NCBI GenBank assembly: GCA_964466595.1
Contig: CAYXNR010000032.1
Coordinates: forward strand, 1 to 25,565
Reading direction: 5' to 3'
DNA length: 25,565 nucleotides
Source: JABDGC01 sp964466595
GTDB lineage: Bacteria > Pseudomonadota > Gammaproteobacteria > DSM-16500
In this document: positions 23,228-25,565 of the stretch, piece after piece
Position numbering within the stretch: position 1 is the stretch's first letter
Layout of the letters: each line of letters begins with the position of its first letter
Position numbers and translations under genes: made by a program
Notes under the pieces: model-generated
Database searches by the model: none
The model's input: the letters and a program-made list of their open reading frames with translations, nothing else
Told to the model about the DNA's origin: nothing

Positions 23228-23401
23228 ATGCTAGGCTGGATTATTACTTTTCTTATTCTGGCAATTGTCGCGGGTTTATTAGGTTTTTCAGGCGTAGCTA
23301 TTATATCGATTGAAATTGCCAGAACGATATTTTTTATTTTTCTTATCTTTTTTATTCTATCCATCTTTTTGGAACTCTTGTCGAGAAGTCGCTTACCCTA
23401 A
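23228..23401 (+). CDS. DUF1328-type small membrane protein (YtjA family)
   Basis: A 57-residue membrane peptide with two hydrophobic segments: residues 3-31 (GWIITFLILAIVAGLLGFSGVA) and 35-52 (ARTIFFIFLIFFILSIFL). The order W....LI.AI.AG..GF.G.A...I...I.F.IFLI.F is that of the DUF1328/UPF0391 family. I use the ATG at 23228, which has a GGGAGGA ribosome site; an upstream TTG at 23216 is part of that region. Function is unknown; homologues are small inner-membrane proteins linked to stress. It lies between csbD-like and the CNCK-repeat membrane gene. Confidence 0.85.
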   Translation: MLGWIITFLILAIVAGLLGFSGVAIISIEIARTIFFIFLIFFILSIFLELLSRSRLP

Positions 23402-23451
23402 TTTAGGACAAGAGCAGGGTAGCCAAAAAGCCTAAAGAGGAGGGAGATCCT

Positions 23452-24156
23452 ATGAGAGAAACATGCAGTACACATGGAGCCTGCGAAAACACTACCTGTA
23501 ATTGTAAAGATTCTTGTAATTGTAAAGGTAGCTGTAATTGTAAAGGTCCCTGCAATTGCAAAAGGTCTCGAGGCTGTTTCTATTGGCCTGCTGTAATTGT
23601 GGCCGCCTTAATCGGTGTCGGTTTGAGTTTTTTATGTACTTTACTAGGCCTTGCTTTTGGCTTTACTGCTTTTTCAACAGATTCTCTAGGAGCAACAGTC
23701 TTTAGTATAGGTGGTTTTATTGGCCTTGTTGTCTTGGTCATTATTTCGATGTTTATAGTAGGCTGGATTGCGGGTTTTCTCGGAAGACCGTTTTGTGTGA
23801 AAAAATGTTATGGTGAATTGTATGGTTTAACAGCTTGGTGTTTAACCTTGATCTTAAGTATCCTACTAGCCGCTTCCAGTGAAAAATTAATTGCTCATAC
23901 CAGCTATCTCGTCAATAAAAATATTACGCCGATTGTTTTTACAGTAAGCACTGAGAAAATGACAGATAAGGTGATTGTGATAAAAAATAATAATCAGGGA
24001 AGGCTTGCAAAAACCAATATGGATGCTTTAGCCATGTCTAGCTTTGTCACCTTTTTTCTATTTTTCATTGGTGCCTTAGCCAGTAGCTTTGGTGGGAGAT
24101 GCGCCCTACATTGCAACAGCTGGTGCGATAAAACAGGAACAGGCTCTTGTTGTTAA
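23452..24156 (+). CDS. Polytopic membrane protein with Cys-rich CNCK repeats
   Basis: A 234-residue protein I cannot assign to a named family. The first 43 residues hold 12 cysteines, with CNCK at 16-19, 22-25, 28-31 and 34-37 (six-residue period). This is a plausible soft-metal or redox site facing the cytoplasm. Hydrophobic segments follow at about 44-70, 80-110, 124-142 and 192-213, with a short polar loop containing GRPFCVKKC (111-119) and a longer extramembrane stretch (about 145-190). The C terminus is again Cys-rich (CALHCNSWC...CC, about 218-234). A very strong ribosome site (GGAGGGAG) precedes the ATG. It is the third gene after csbD and DUF1328 in the same direction, suggesting a shared stress or envelope role. 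Metal binding is an inference from Cys density. Confidence 0.7.
   Translation: MRETCSTHGACENTTCNCKDSCNCKGSCNCKGPCNCKRSRGCFYWPAVIVAALIGVGLSFLCTLLGLAFGFTAFSTDSLGATVFSIGGFIGLVVLVIISMFIVGWIAGFLGRPFCVKKCYGELYGLTAWCLTLILSILLAASSEKLIAHTSYLVNKNITPIVFTVSTEKMTDKVIVIKNNNQGRLAKTNMDALAMSSFVTFFLFFIGALASSFGGRCALHCNSWCDKTGTGSCC
23497..23562 (+). repeat. 18-bp tandem repeat encoding CNCKxx
   Basis: TGTAATTGTAAA recurs at 18-bp spacing, with three near-identical copies and a fourth diverged at silent positions (TGCAATTGCAAA). It encodes four CNCK units. The silent changes in the last copy suggest the protein motif is under selection and not just a fresh slippage product. Confidence 0.85.
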
Positions 24157-24175
24157 AAGTAGTTCCACGTTTAGC

Positions 24176-24214
24176 TAAACGTCTTCGTTCGCAAAGAGCA
24201 AAGACGTTTACTTT
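24176..24214. terminator. Hairpin terminator between convergent genes
   Basis: TAAACGTCTT (24176-24185) and AAGACGTTTA (24201-24210) are exact 10-bp inverted repeats around a 15-base loop, followed on the plus strand by CTTTT. The site lies between the converging CNCK-repeat gene and cfa, and can serve the plus-strand transcript at least. Confidence 0.65.
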
Positions 24215-24222
24215 TGGCAAGC

Positions 24223-25344
24223 CTAGCGAGGGGCCTGATAGCCGCCCAGCAAGCCCTGTTTCGATAAAACAATTTGCCATAATTGCAAGTTTCTTGCTCG
24301 AAAAGCCCCGGCTGAAGATAAAAGATAGAAAATCCACATCCGAAAGAAACGCTCATCATAATGAGATTTTATCCTGTCCCAATGTTCAGTAAAATTATGA
24401 TACCAAGCCATCAAAGTTTTATCATAATCTGCGCCAAAATTATGCCAGTCTTCCATGATGAATAGTCCTTCCATGGCCTGACCGATTTGTGTAATCGAGG
24501 GAATCACGCCGTTTGGAAAAATATATTTGGTTATCCAGGCATTGGCCGTATAGTAGGTCTTATTGTTTCCGATAGTATGTAATAAAAAAATACCTTCCTC
24601 GCTTAGATTTTGATGAGCAATTTCCATATAACGGCGATAATTGTGATAGCCGACATGCTCAAACATACCGATAGAAACAATACGATCAAAGCTGCTCTTC
24701 AATTCCCGATAATCCTGATAATAAATCTGAACGGGTAGACCTTTACAATAGTCTTCTGCATAGAGCGCCTGATTCTGTGAAATCGTTAAGCCGACGACGC
24801 TGACACCATAATTTTCTGCTGCATATTTTGCAAAACCTCCCCAGCCGCAGCCAATATCCAATACCCGAAGACCGGGCTTGAGCTGTAATTTTTGACAAAT
24901 CAGTTCCAGTTTCGCTTTTTGGGCTTCTTCCAAAGAAGTGGCTGTTCGCCAGTAGCCACAACTATAAATCATACGGCTATCTAACATGGCATGAAAAAGC
25001 TCATTACCCAAATTGTAATGTCTTTCTCCTACCTCAAAAGACCGAGTTTTAGTTTGTAGATTCAGCAGCCTGGATAAGATAACACGAAGAAGCACGCCTA
25101 TATTATGGCTGACTTGATTCTCTATATCCGATCTTGCAATTCGTTCGAAAAAAACATCGAGACGTTCACAATCCCACCAGCCATCCATATAGGCTTCTCC
25201 CACCCCTAAAATACCCTCGTGGAGGGCGCGAGAGTAAAATTGATCCTGATGAATCCGCAGATCCCAAGGGTGGTCGCCGTTCGGGGTAATGTTGATGGGT
25301 TTGAGCAGTTTTTCAATGAACCGCTTATCTGACCTGACTGACAT
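24223..25344 (-). CDS. cfa: Cyclopropane-fatty-acyl-phospholipid synthase
   Basis: A 373-residue SAM-dependent enzyme that adds a methylene bridge across cis double bonds of membrane phospholipid acyl chains, usually at entry to stationary phase or under acid stress. The N-terminal domain is at about 1-105. The SAM-binding motif VLDIGCGWGGFA is at 161-172. Catalytic residues known from E. coli Cfa (Cys139, Glu239, His266, Ile268, Tyr317) all appear here with a constant offset of ten: Cys129, Glu229, His256, Ile258, Tyr307. Length is close to the E. coli enzyme (382). AGGACGG precedes the ATG. It is convergent with the CNCK-repeat gene and divergent from tRNA-Tyr. Confidence 0.97.
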   Translation of the reverse strand: MSVRSDKRFIEKLLKPINITPNGDHPWDLRIHQDQFYSRALHEGILGVGEAYMDGWWDCERLDVFFERIARSDIENQVSHNIGVLLRVILSRLLNLQTKTRSFEVGERHYNLGNELFHAMLDSRMIYSCGYWRTATSLEEAQKAKLELICQKLQLKPGLRVLDIGCGWGGFAKYAAENYGVSVVGLTISQNQALYAEDYCKGLPVQIYYQDYRELKSSFDRIVSIGMFEHVGYHNYRRYMEIAHQNLSEEGIFLLHTIGNNKTYYTANAWITKYIFPNGVIPSITQIGQAMEGLFIMEDWHNFGADYDKTLMAWYHNFTEHWDRIKSHYDERFFRMWIFYLLSSAGAFRARNLQLWQIVLSKQGLLGGYQAPR

Positions 25345-25373
25345 AAAACCGTCCTGTTTATCTAAATTATCTT

Positions 25374-25379
25374 ATTATA
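25374..25379 (-). promoter_or_regulatory. Candidate -10 element of cfa
   Basis: A perfect TATAAT on the minus strand lies about 30 bp before the cfa start codon. No convincing -35 hexamer is seen 16-18 bp further upstream, which would be compatible with a stationary-phase sigma factor, but this is only suggestive. Confidence 0.35.
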
Positions 25380-25442
25380 TTACAGCTTCTTGGAGGCTAA
25401 GCCAAAAAAACTCGATATTTGCTTGCTAACTACCATTATGTC

Positions 25443-25477
25443 TTGACAGGATTATAGCCCTCAAGCAAAATTCCCGC
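25443..25477 (+). promoter_or_regulatory. Promoter of tRNA-Tyr
   Basis: A perfect TTGACA (25443-25448) and CAAAAT (25466-25471) are separated by 17 bp and followed by a GC-rich stretch (CCCGCC). GC-rich discriminators are typical of stable-RNA promoters under stringent control. The tRNA begins about 33 bp further on. Confidence 0.6.
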
Positions 25478-25510
25478 CTGATTTTATGTTTTGGACGATT
25501 TTAATTCATG

Positions 25511-25565
25511 GGAGGGGTTCCCGAGCGGCCAAAGGGATCAGACTGTAAATCTGACGGCTTACGCC
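25511..25565 (+). tRNA. tRNA-Tyr (GTA), cut by the window end
   Basis: The 55 bases match the 5' part of bacterial tRNA-Tyr: acceptor strand GGAGGGG, D-arm GAGCGGCCAAAGGGATC, and an anticodon arm CAGA-CTGTAAA-TCTG with anticodon GTA at 25545-25547. The start of a long variable arm follows, as in class II tRNAs. The T-arm and 3' acceptor strand lie beyond the window. Confidence 0.95.

Noticed and set aside
25511..25565. tRNA-Tyr as attachment site of a genomic island
   Set aside because: The gene's 3' end is outside the window, no integrase is present, and the adjacent genes (cfa, csbD-like) look like core genes.

Overview
The window looks like a low-GC gammaproteobacterium of the order Legionellales (Legionella, Coxiellaceae or Aquicella-like). 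The inference rests on gene content: DUF4116 repeats, ankyrin-like and coiled-coil proteins that resemble Dot/Icm type IV effectors, a secreted CD39-type NTPDase with an N-terminal signal peptide, a secreted avidin-like protein, and a housekeeping set (Cfa, CsbD, DUF1328, tRNA-Tyr) of proteobacterial type. I cannot name the species. I see no rRNA, CRISPR array, insertion sequence or transposase.

Left accessory part (1-11308). The order is: an effector-like gene (269-1450); a RelB/RelE-type toxin-antitoxin pair whose toxin stop overlaps the start of a Bcr/CflA-type MFS exporter (1584-3218); a secreted avidin-family protein without tryptophan (3359-3769), flanked by two different palindromic repeat elements; a DUF4116-repeat protein with a possible caspase-like middle (4082-5740); a broken ankyrin-like fragment (5816-6502); two minus-strand effector-like proteins (6537-8378, which looks like a degenerate ADP-ribosyltransferase, and 8505-10004); and the signal-peptide NTPDase (10148-11308).

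Central chemosensory operon (11440-22656, all minus strand). Transcription runs from high to low coordinates: REC-GGDEF-EAL response regulator, CheW (WspB-like), CheR-TPR (WspC-like), CheW (WspD-like), two paralogous transmembrane chemoreceptors, CheA-REC hybrid kinase (WspE-like), CheB (WspF-like). Gaps are tiny, with two ATGA overlaps. This is the parts list of a Wsp-type 'alternative cellular function' chemosensory array that sets cyclic-di-GMP rather than turning flagella. It differs from Pseudomonas Wsp in having two receptors and an output protein with both synthase (GGDEF, with I-site) and phosphodiesterase (EAL) domains. The likely flow is: receptors sense a signal, CheA phosphorylates the response regulator, c-di-GMP changes, and CheR and CheB adapt the receptors.

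Right part (22657-25565). A 313-bp divergent intergenic region carries inverted and direct copies of a GCTTGTT box. Then come three small plus-strand stress or envelope genes: CsbD family, a 57-residue DUF1328-type membrane peptide, and a polytopic membrane protein with four CNCK repeats at its N terminus. A hairpin separates them from the convergent cfa gene (cyclopropane fatty acid synthase, all catalytic residues visible). The window ends inside a tRNA-Tyr gene that has a good sigma-70 promoter with a GC-rich discriminator.
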